From positions 1 to 64,000 of the forward strand of contig JBFWXS010000005.1 in NCBI GenBank assembly GCA_050187175.1: a stretch of DNA of 64,000 bases, read 5' to 3'. This document shows, piece after piece, positions 17,331 to 24,678 of the stretch. Source of the DNA: Zeimonas sp050187175 (GTDB lineage: Bacteria; Pseudomonadota; Gammaproteobacteria; Burkholderiales; Burkholderiaceae_E). Position numbers and translations under genes: made by a program. Each line of letters opens with the position of its first letter. Position 1 is the stretch's first letter. The notes beneath the pieces are model-generated. The model worked only from the letters and a program-made list of their open reading frames with translations, was not told where the DNA came from and did not search any database.

Positions 17331-19370
17331 CTAGGCCTGCGGCGATGCCGTCTCGGAGCCGGCGTCCAGCCAGCCGATCGCCTGCTCCGCGTCACGGCCG
17401 AGCGTGAACGGCGGCAGGCTCTGCAGCAGCCGCTTGCCGTAGGATTTCGACAGCAGCCGCTCGTCGCAGATCACCAGCACGCCGCAGTCGCTTTCCGAGC
17501 GGATCAACCGGCCCGCGCCCTGCTTCAGCGCCATGGCGGCCGCCGGCAGCTGGATCTGCTGGAACGGGTCGCCACCGGCACGGCGCAAGGCATCGACGCG
17601 AGCCCGCAAAACCGGATCATCGGGTGAAGCGAACGGCAGCTTGTCGATGACGACCAGCGACAGCTGCCCGCCCACGACGTCGACGCCTTCCCAGAAGCTG
17701 GCGCTGCCGATCAGCAGCGGCTGAGCCGCCTGGCGGAAACGCTCGATCAGCGTCGAGCGCGATGCCTGTCCCTGGACCAGCAGCTCGATGCCGCCCGCGT
17801 CGCGGGAGATGCGCTCGCCCAGCAGGCCGGCGAGCTGATCGACCATCCGCAGGCTGGTGCACAGCACGAATGCACGGCCGCGATTGGCGGCGATCAAGGG
17901 CCAGGCCGCATCGGCGACGCGGCGTCCGAACTCGGCGGACGCAGGATCGCCGATGCCGCGCGGCACGTACAGCAAGCCACGCCGCTGATAGTCGAAGGGG
18001 CTGTCCCAGCACAGCGTCTGCGCGCCCTCCAGGCCCATGGCCGCGACGAAATGATCGAAGCGGCCGGCCACGGCCAGCGTCGCCGAGGTGAAGATCCAGG
18101 CCCGCCGCGCCCCTTCGCGGTGACGGCGAAAGCTAGCCGCGACCGACAATGGCGTGGCGTGCAGCGTCACGCCGTTCTGATGCGTTTCGACCCAGAGGAT
18201 GGCAGGCTCGTCGTCGTCGGCGCGATGCTCGGCCGGCTCGCCTTGGTCGGCCGCCGGAGGCTGCGGCGCGGGCTGCGCGTCGAGTCCCTGCAGCCAGCGC
18301 CGCAGCCGGCCCGTCAGCTCCCGCGCGCGCAACGCAAGCCGCAGCAGGTCGCGGCTGCGTGCCGCCGCCGCCTCCAGCTCGGCGGCGGGCAGCGCCGCCG
18401 CCACCCCTTCGACGGCCAGCCGGAATTCCCCCATCGTGCGCAGCCGCGCCGCATCGATTCGTCCCGGGAAACGCCCGGCCGCCAGCCGCAGCACGCGGAT
18501 AGCCTGTTCGAGGCCGCGCGTCAGTGACGTCCAGTCGGCGGCATCGCGCGCGTCGGCCAGGCCGATGCGCAGCAGGTCGCGCGCGAAATCACCCAGCTGC
18601 CGCGTCGAGATGCTGCGGCCGAAGAACTGCGTGGCGATCTCGGGTAGCTGATGGGCTTCATCGAACACGACCGCGTTCGATGCCGGCAGCAGCTCGGACA
18701 CGCCTTCCTCGCGCAGCGCGAGGTCGGCGCAGAACAGATGATGGTTGACGACCACGATGTCAGCCTGCTGCGCGGCCTGCCGGGCCTTGAAGACGAAGCA
18801 GCCGGCCAGATCGGGGCAATCCTGGCCCAGGCAGTTCTCGCGGGTCGATGTCGCCTTGGCCCAGACCGGCGACTCCTCGGCGATGCCCGGCGCCTGCGCG
18901 CGGTCGCCGGTCTGCGATATCGCGGCGAAACGTTCGATCCGGCGCAGCACCGCGATGTCCTCGCGCCGCTCGAAGCGGCCGTCCTCCAGATTGCGGCGCA
19001 GATGGTGCCGGCAGACGTAGTTGGCGCGCCCTTTCAGCAGCGCGACGTTGGCGTTCAGTCCGAGCGCCTGCTTGACGCGCGGCAGATCGCGCGAGAACAG
19101 CTGATCCTGCAGCGTCTTGGTGCCCGTGCTGATCAGGACCTTCCCACCCGACAGCAGCACCGGCACCAGGTATGCGAAGGTCTTGCCGGTGCCGGTACCC
19201 GCCTCGGCCACCAGCGTCGACGCATGCTCGATCGCGCCGGCCACCGCCGACGCCAGTTCGCGCTGTCCGCTGCGTTCAGCATAGCCGGGTTGCGCCGCGG
19301 CCAAGGGCCCGCCGGCGGCAAACGCGGCCGCCACCGAGCCTTGCAGGTCTGAGGTCAAATTCGATTCCAA
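17331..19370 (-). CDS. YoaA/DinG-family ATP-dependent DNA helicase
   Basis: This is a superfamily 2, XPD-like helicase of 679 residues. It shows Walker A (EAGTGTGKTFAYL), the iron-sulfur cluster cysteines between motifs Ia and II (YVCRHH, NCLGQDC, GCFVFKA), the DEAH box (VVFDEAHQLPE) and motif VI (QGAGRLIRSESD). Such enzymes unwind forked or replication-blocked DNA, and YoaA works with the HolC clamp-loader subunit in E. coli. The last codons and the stop are duplicated just downstream (15-bp copies at 17315-17329 and 17333-17347). It is convergent with bamD, only 25 bp away. I leave out a gene symbol because DinG and YoaA cannot be separated firmly by eye. Confidence 0.92.
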   Translation of the reverse strand: MESNLTSDLQGSVAAAFAAGGPLAAAQPGYAERSGQRELASAVAGAIEHASTLVAEAGTGTGKTFAYLVPVLLSGGKVLISTGTKTLQDQLFSRDLPRVKQALGLNANVALLKGRANYVCRHHLRRNLEDGRFERREDIAVLRRIERFAAISQTGDRAQAPGIAEESPVWAKATSTRENCLGQDCPDLAGCFVFKARQAAQQADIVVVNHHLFCADLALREEGVSELLPASNAVVFDEAHQLPEIATQFFGRSISTRQLGDFARDLLRIGLADARDAADWTSLTRGLEQAIRVLRLAAGRFPGRIDAARLRTMGEFRLAVEGVAAALPAAELEAAAARSRDLLRLALRARELTGRLRRWLQGLDAQPAPQPPAADQGEPAEHRADDDEPAILWVETHQNGVTLHATPLSVAASFRRHREGARRAWIFTSATLAVAGRFDHFVAAMGLEGAQTLCWDSPFDYQRRGLLYVPRGIGDPASAEFGRRVADAAWPLIAANRGRAFVLCTSLRMVDQLAGLLGERISRDAGGIELLVQGQASRSTLIERFRQAAQPLLIGSASFWEGVDVVGGQLSLVVIDKLPFASPDDPVLRARVDALRRAGGDPFQQIQLPAAAMALKQGAGRLIRSESDCGVLVICDERLLSKSYGKRLLQSLPPFTLGRDAEQAIGWLDAGSETASPQA

Positions 19371-19393
19371 GCGCCGCGGCGGGCCACGAAATG

Positions 19394-19603
19394 TCAGGCC
19401 GGCACGTCCGGGACCAGCTGCATCTGCAGCAACACGATGGCGTCCTTGATCTGCAGCTTGCGCTTCTTCAGCCGGCGCAGCTGCAGCTCGTCGAAGTGCG
19501 GCTGCGTGCCGATGGCCTCGATCATCGTGTCGAGGCCCCGATGCTCGAGCTGCAGCTCGGCGATCCGCTGCTTGATGACGTCCGGGCTACGTTCGCTGGT
19601 CAT
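19394..19603 (-). CDS. DUF465 (YdcH-like) small coiled-coil protein
   Basis: This 69-residue protein matches the DUF465/YdcH family: MTSERSPDVIKQRIAELQ, HRGLDTMIEA, FDELQLRRLKKRKLQIKD. It is almost entirely helical and would form a short coiled coil. The function is unknown. The ATG at 19603 gives the family length; a TTG at 19642 overlapping the upstream stop would add 13 residues. It lies 23 bp before the helicase gene in the same direction and may share its transcript. Confidence 0.9.
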   Translation of the reverse strand: MTSERSPDVIKQRIAELQLEHRGLDTMIEAIGTQPHFDELQLRRLKKRKLQIKDAIVLLQMQLVPDVPA

Positions 19604-19638
19604 ACCGATCTGAATGATACTGTGCCCATCTGGCGCGC

Positions 19639-20664
19639 TCAAGGCGAGGCTGGCGCGGGCGCCGCAGGAACCGCGGGCGCCATGGGTGCCGTGGGCGCCG
19701 TAGGCGCGGCAGGTGCCGCAGGCGCCGGCGGGCTGCCAGGGGCCGGCTTGCGCGCGGCCCGTTCATTGCGAGCGGCCCGTTCGCTGCGCGCGGCGGCCCG
19801 GTCCAGCCGATGGGCTTCCTGCTCGGCGCGGCGCCGCTCGCGCTGCGCCTGCTGTTCCAGCTGCTGCGCCGCGCGTTCGCGGGCGCTGCGCACGCGTGCT
19901 TCGGCCTTGGCTCGGCGCTGCCGATCGCGCTCCGCCGCCTCGCGCTGCCGCTCGTGGAAGCGCGCGGCATTGGCGGCCTCCTGCGCCTGCCGCTCGGCGG
20001 CCTCGGCCTGGCGTTCCCGCAGCGCCTGCTCACGACGCCGGCGTTGCTCTTCCGCCTCGCGCGCCGCCGGCCGTCGTGCGGCCTCGCGCGCCGCGCGCTC
20101 GCGCTCGGCATCGGCGCGCTGCTGCTGCCGCGCATCCTGACGGGCGCGCGCCGTTTCGCGATCAGCCGCCGAGCCCTGCGTCTCGTCATCGCGACGGCGG
20201 GCATCGCCGGCGGCCCGCTCGTTGCGTTCGGTCAACGAAATGTCGCGCAGTACGCGGCGCGCTGCGATCTCACGCTGCCTCTGCCGTTGGTCGGCGGCCC
20301 GGTGCTCCGCCCGCACGCGCGCCAGGCAATCGTTGACGAGCACGCGGCGCTTGCAGTCTGCTTCATCGGCCTGCAGCGCGGCATCGAGGCGCGCTCGCTC
20401 GCGGGCCGCGGCTTCCAGGATCGCCCGCGCTTCGGCAGCGCTGGCGCCACCCTCGACTGAGCGGGCAGCGGCGCCCGAAGATTGCGTGGGTGCGGCCGCG
20501 GTCGGCTGCGATTGCGATTGCGTTGGCGATTGCGTCTGCGTCTGGGCCTGGGCCTGGGCCTGCATCGGCGCCGAAACCGCCAGCACCCCAAACCCGGCTC
20601 CGCCTGCGACGAGCCAGGCCGCCGCCATCCACTCCAAGGCCGGCCGACGCACGACGATCCTCAT
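19639..20664 (-). CDS. Exported Arg/Ala-rich coiled-coil protein
   Basis: This 341-residue protein has a signal-like hydrophobic segment (WMAAAWLVAGGAGFGVLAVS) and then a Gln/Thr/Ser repeat tract coded by a CAGGCC-type repeat. A conserved core follows: two cysteines in CKRRVLVNDCLARVRAEHR. The rest is a very long Arg/Glu/Ala coiled coil (about 120-290) ending in a Pro/Ala tail. The CxxxxxVNxCL signature followed by a charged helix recurs in unnamed Burkholderiales proteins. The cysteines would form a disulfide if the protein is periplasmic. No function can be assigned. Shadow frames across it are long because of its biased codons. Confidence 0.75.
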   Translation of the reverse strand: MRIVVRRPALEWMAAAWLVAGGAGFGVLAVSAPMQAQAQAQTQTQSPTQSQSQPTAAAPTQSSGAAARSVEGGASAAEARAILEAAARERARLDAALQADEADCKRRVLVNDCLARVRAEHRAADQRQRQREIAARRVLRDISLTERNERAAGDARRRDDETQGSAADRETARARQDARQQQRADAERERAAREAARRPAAREAEEQRRRREQALRERQAEAAERQAQEAANAARFHERQREAAERDRQRRAKAEARVRSARERAAQQLEQQAQRERRRAEQEAHRLDRAAARSERAARNERAARKPAPGSPPAPAAPAAPTAPTAPMAPAVPAAPAPASP

Positions 20665-20683
20665 GCAGCCCTCCGCCGTGCCA

Positions 20684-21793
20684 TCACGTCCGCCGACCGT
20701 CGAGCCCGAGGCCGGCGTCGCGCCGCGGCGCCTCCAGATATTCGCGCGACTGCATCTCGACTAGCCGGCTGACCGTCCGATGGAACTCATTGGCCATCGC
20801 GCCGTCCGTATACAACTGATCGGCCGGGCAGTCGGCGGACAGGATCAGCTTCACGCGCCGGTCGTACAGCACGTCGACCAGCCAGACGAAGCGGCGCGCC
20901 TCCGAGGCCATGGACGCGCTCAAGCGCGGCACGCCCGACACGATGACGGTGTGGAACTGGCTGGCGATTTCCAGATAGTCGTTCTGCGACCGCGGTCCGC
21001 CGCACAGCGTGCGGAAGTCGAACCAGACCACGCCGCCGGCGCGGCGCAATGCGCGGATCTCGCGATGCTCGATCATCAGCCGCGGATCTTCGTCCTTGGC
21101 CTCGGCCAGCGCCGCGAAGGTGTCGCGCAGCAGCCGGTCGTTCTCCGGCGACGGCGGCGTCAGATAGGCGCGCACCGACGACAGCGTCTGCCGTCGATAG
21201 TCGACGCCCGCATCGACGTTCAGCACGTCGACGTTCGCCTTGATCAGCGCGATCGCCGGCAGCACGCGCTCGCGATGCAGGCCGTCCGGGTACAGCTGGT
21301 CCGGATGGTAGTTCGAGGTCATCACGAAGGTGACGCCGTGCGCGAACAGCCCGCGCATCAGCCGCTCGAGGATCATCGCGTCGGCAATGTCCGAGACGTG
21401 GAACTCATCGAAGCAGATCAGCCGGTAGCGGCGCGCCACTTGCGCCGCCACGGCGTCCAGCGGATCGGCCTGCCCCTTCAGCTCCTCCAGCGACCGATGC
21501 ACACTGCGCATGAACTCGTGGAAGTGCAGCCGCGTCTTGCGCACCACCGGCACCGACGCATAGAAGCAGTCCATCAGAAAGCTCTTGCCGCGGCCGACGC
21601 CGCCGTACAGCCAGACGCCGCGCGGCACCGTCGGCCGGTTGATCAGCTTCTTGATGCGATTCGAGCGCCGCGCCTTGAACTCGACGAAGGCGTCGTACAT
21701 GTGCTGCAGTCGATCGACCGCGGCGCGCTGCGCCGCGTCCGATCGATAGCCGCGTTCGGAAAGAGCCTGCTCGTAGGCCTCGACGACTGTCAC
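20684..21793 (-). CDS. zapE: Cell division ATPase ZapE (AFG1 family)
   Basis: ZapE is an AAA+-like ATPase that associates with the Z-ring under stress or low oxygen; the mitochondrial relative AFG1 acts in respiratory-protein quality control. The 369-residue protein has Walker A (GGVGRGKSFLMD), Walker B (LICFDEFHVSDIADAM), and the family strings FHEFMRSVH, FVMTSNYHPDQLYPDGL and DVLYDRRVKLILSADCP. It follows lpdA by 16 bp as the last gene of odhA-odhB-lpdA-zapE, a linkage conserved in Burkholderiales. Confidence 0.95.
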   Translation of the reverse strand: MTVVEAYEQALSERGYRSDAAQRAAVDRLQHMYDAFVEFKARRSNRIKKLINRPTVPRGVWLYGGVGRGKSFLMDCFYASVPVVRKTRLHFHEFMRSVHRSLEELKGQADPLDAVAAQVARRYRLICFDEFHVSDIADAMILERLMRGLFAHGVTFVMTSNYHPDQLYPDGLHRERVLPAIALIKANVDVLNVDAGVDYRRQTLSSVRAYLTPPSPENDRLLRDTFAALAEAKDEDPRLMIEHREIRALRRAGGVVWFDFRTLCGGPRSQNDYLEIASQFHTVIVSGVPRLSASMASEARRFVWLVDVLYDRRVKLILSADCPADQLYTDGAMANEFHRTVSRLVEMQSREYLEAPRRDAGLGLDGRRT

Positions 21794-21809
21794 GCCCGGG
21801 CGCGCCCCA

Positions 21810-23252
21810 TCACATGTTCAGCGCGCGCTTGTCGGTTGCCGCCAGGGCCGCCTCGCGCATCACCTCGGACATCGACGGATGCGGATGGCAGATGCGGCCT
21901 ATGTCTTCCGCGGAAGCCTTGAACTCCATCGCCAGCACCGCCTCGGCGATCAGGTCCGAGGCATTGGCGGCGACTATGTGCACGCCCAGCACTTCGTCGG
22001 TGGCGGCGTCGGCGATCACCTTCACGAAGCCGTCGGACGCTCCCATGCCCAGTGCCCGGCCATTGGCCGCGAACGGGAACTGGCCGGTCTTGACCTCGCG
22101 GCCTTCGCCCTTCAGCTGCTGCTCGGTCTTGCCGACCCAGGCCACTTCGGGCGCCGTGTAGATGACCCACGGAATGCAGTTGTAGTCGATGTGCGGCTTC
22201 TGGCCCGCGATCAGCTCGGCCACCATCACGCCTTCGTCCTCGGCCTTGTGCGCCAGCATCGGACCGCGCACCACGTCGCCGATCGCCCAGACATTGGCGG
22301 CCTGCGTGCGGCAATGCTCGTCCACCGGAATGAAGCCGCGCTCGTCGGCGGCCAGCCCGATCGCATCGAGGCCCAGCCCGTCGGTGTTCGGCACGCGGCC
22401 CACCGAGACGATCAGCCGGTCGCAGTCCAGCGTCTGCTCGGCGCCGTGCTCGTCGGTCCATGCGATGTGCACGCCCTTCTTGTCGGTCTTGACGGCACCG
22501 ATCTTGGCGCCCAGATGGATCTTCAGCCCCTGCTTGGTGAACTGCTTGCGGGCTTCCTTCTGCACCGCCTCGTCGGTGGCCGCCAGGAAGGCAGGCAATG
22601 CCTCCAGGATGGTCACGTCGGCGCCGAGCCGGCGCCATACCGAGCCCAGCTCCAGGCCGATGACGCCCGCGCCGATCACGCCCAGGCGCTTGGGCACCTC
22701 GGTCAGCGACAGCGCGCCTTCGTTGTCGCAGACGATCTGGTTGTCGACGGCGATGCCCGGCAGATGACGGGCCTTGGAGCCGGTGGCGATGATGACGTGC
22801 TTGGCCTCGATCAGCTGCACGGCCTTGTCGTCGCTGTCGGCGGAGACTTCGATCCGGTACACGTCGTCGCCGGCGCCGGCGAAGCGGCCGTGCCCCTTGA
22901 GCCAGGTGATCTTGTTCTTGCGGAACAGGAACTCGATGCCCTTCGTCATCTTGCTGACGATCGACTCCTTGCGTGCCAGCATCTTGCCCAGATCGAGCTT
23001 GGGCGTGCCGACGTTCACGCCGTGGTCGGCCAGATGATGCGCGGCATCTTCGAACGCTTCGCTCGAGGCCAGCAGCGCCTTCGAAGGAATGCAGCCGACA
23101 TTCAAGCAGGTGCCGCCCAGCGCCAGCTCGCCCTGCGGATTGCGCCACTTCTCGACGCAGGCCACGCTGAAGCCGAGCTGCGCCGCGCGGATCGCCGCGA
23201 TGTAGCCGCCAGGGCCGGCTCCGATGACGACGACGTCATAGGTCTGTGACAT
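21810..23252 (-). CDS. lpdA: Dihydrolipoamide dehydrogenase (E3 of 2-oxoglutarate dehydrogenase)
   Basis: E3 reoxidises the dihydrolipoyl groups of the E2 core and passes electrons through FAD to NAD+. The 480-residue product has the FAD fingerprint VVIGAGPGGYIAAIRAAQLG, the redox disulfide GGTCLNVGCIPSK, the NAD fingerprint GVIGAGVIGLELG and the catalytic HPHPSMSE near the C-terminus. The ATG at 23252 follows a GAGGAG Shine-Dalgarno; the longer open frame upstream overlaps odhB and lacks family similarity. It lies 13 bp after odhB, so this E3 is the dedicated subunit of the complex. Confidence 0.97.
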   Translation of the reverse strand: MSQTYDVVVIGAGPGGYIAAIRAAQLGFSVACVEKWRNPQGELALGGTCLNVGCIPSKALLASSEAFEDAAHHLADHGVNVGTPKLDLGKMLARKESIVSKMTKGIEFLFRKNKITWLKGHGRFAGAGDDVYRIEVSADSDDKAVQLIEAKHVIIATGSKARHLPGIAVDNQIVCDNEGALSLTEVPKRLGVIGAGVIGLELGSVWRRLGADVTILEALPAFLAATDEAVQKEARKQFTKQGLKIHLGAKIGAVKTDKKGVHIAWTDEHGAEQTLDCDRLIVSVGRVPNTDGLGLDAIGLAADERGFIPVDEHCRTQAANVWAIGDVVRGPMLAHKAEDEGVMVAELIAGQKPHIDYNCIPWVIYTAPEVAWVGKTEQQLKGEGREVKTGQFPFAANGRALGMGASDGFVKVIADAATDEVLGVHIVAANASDLIAEAVLAMEFKASAEDIGRICHPHPSMSEVMREAALAATDKRALNM

Positions 23253-23265
23253 GACGCGTCGCTCC

Positions 23266-24567
23266 TCACAGATCCAGCAGCAGGCGCGCCGGATCTTCCA
23301 GCGCTTCCTTGATGGCCACGAGGAACAGCACCGCTTCGCGGCCATCGATGATGCGATGGTCGTACGACAGCGCCAGATAGTTGATCGGCCGTACGACGAC
23401 CTGGCCGTTCTCGACCACGGCGCGGTCCTTGGTCGCGTGCACGCCGAGGATCGCCGACTGCGGCGGATTGATGATGGGCGTCGACAGCATGGAGCCGAAC
23501 ACGCCGCCGTTGCTGATCGAGAAGGTGCCGCCGGTCAGGTCTTCGAGACCCAGCTTGCCGTCCTGCGCGCGCTTGCCGTATTCGGCGATCTGCTTCTCGA
23601 TCTGCGCGAAATTCAGCTGATCGGCATTGCGCACCACCGGCACCACCAGGCCGCGCGGCGAGCCGACCGCCACGCCGACATCGAAGTAGCCGTGGTAGAC
23701 GATGTCGGTGCCGTCGACCGAGGCATTGACCACCGGGTATTTCTTCAGCGCGTGCACCGCCGCCTTCACGAAGAAGGACATGAAGCCGAGCCGCGCACCG
23801 TGCTCCTTCTCGAAGCGCTCCTGGTAGCGCTTGCGCAGATCCATCACCGGCTGCATGTTCACTTCGTTGAACGTGGTGAGGATCGCATTGGTCGCCTGCG
23901 ACTGCAGCAGGCGCTCGGCGACGCGCTGGCGCAGCCGCGACATCGGCACGCGCTGCTCGGGACGGCCCTCGAGCAGCGTCTCCAGACCGGCAGGCGCCTT
24001 GACCTCAGGCAGGCTGCTGGTCGGCACGCCGGTCGGAATCGCGGCCGGTGCCGGAGCCGCCGCGGCGGCGCTGCGCGCGGCGATGACGTCGCCCTTGGTG
24101 ATGCGGCCATCGCGGCCGGTGCCGGCGACCTGCGCCGGCGACAGATTGGCTTCGGCCATCAGCTTGGCGGCAGCCGGCATTGCGACGCCACCCTTGGCGC
24201 CGGCGGGCTGCGCAGCCGCGGCCGGCGCCGCAGTTCCCGCAGCCGGTGCGGGGGCAGGCCCTGCGGCCGCTGCTCCAGCCGGCGCGGGCGCAGCCGCCGG
24301 CGCCGAGCTCACGGCGCCTGCCGCCGCTTCGGTATCGATGACCGCGATCGTCTCGCCGGCCACCACGGTACTGCCGTCAGCCTTGACGATCTGCGAGAGG
24401 ACGCCGGCCTGCGGCGCCGGCAGCTCGAGGACGACCTTGTCGGTCTCGATGTCGATCAGATTCTCGTCGCGGGCCACGGCCTCGCCGACTTTCTTGTGCC
24501 ATTGCAGCAGCGTCGCTTCAGCAACCGATTCCGACAATTGCGGAACCTTCACTTCAATGAGAGCCAT
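23266..24567 (-). CDS. odhB: Dihydrolipoyllysine-residue succinyltransferase (E2 of 2-oxoglutarate dehydrogenase)
   Basis: E2 forms the core of the 2-oxoglutarate dehydrogenase complex and transfers succinyl groups to CoA. Its 433 residues hold one lipoyl domain with the lipoylated Lys44 in DIETDKVVLE, a long Ala/Pro linker (about 80-130), the E3/E1-binding domain (MPAAAKLMAEANL, GTGRDGRITKGDV), and the catalytic domain with the active-site His in SYDHRIIDGREAV. The C-terminus DPARLLLDL is typical. It lies between odhA and lpdA, with a stable hairpin in the 111-bp gap before it. Confidence 0.97.
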   Translation of the reverse strand: MALIEVKVPQLSESVAEATLLQWHKKVGEAVARDENLIDIETDKVVLELPAPQAGVLSQIVKADGSTVVAGETIAVIDTEAAAGAVSSAPAAAPAPAGAAAAGPAPAPAAGTAAPAAAAQPAGAKGGVAMPAAAKLMAEANLSPAQVAGTGRDGRITKGDVIAARSAAAAAPAPAAIPTGVPTSSLPEVKAPAGLETLLEGRPEQRVPMSRLRQRVAERLLQSQATNAILTTFNEVNMQPVMDLRKRYQERFEKEHGARLGFMSFFVKAAVHALKKYPVVNASVDGTDIVYHGYFDVGVAVGSPRGLVVPVVRNADQLNFAQIEKQIAEYGKRAQDGKLGLEDLTGGTFSISNGGVFGSMLSTPIINPPQSAILGVHATKDRAVVENGQVVVRPINYLALSYDHRIIDGREAVLFLVAIKEALEDPARLLLDL

Positions 24568-24639
24568 TGTTCAAATTCTCCGGAAACGAATTCGGGTCGG
24601 GGGAGAGAGAAGGCAGCGGATAGGAAGCAGCGAATGCGA

Positions 24640-24671
24640 AAACGGGCGCGGCCGATGCGGCGCGCCCGTTT
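24640..24671 (-). other. Intercistronic hairpin between odhA and odhB
   Basis: A perfect 11-bp stem, AAACGGGCGCG (24640-24650) with CGCGCCCGTTT (24661-24671), encloses a 10-nt loop. It begins 8 bp after the odhA stop. Four Ts follow on the minus strand, so it could be a weak or partial terminator, or an RNA-stability element setting the E1:E2 ratio. Confidence 0.6.
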
Positions 24672-24678
24672 CGTCTCG

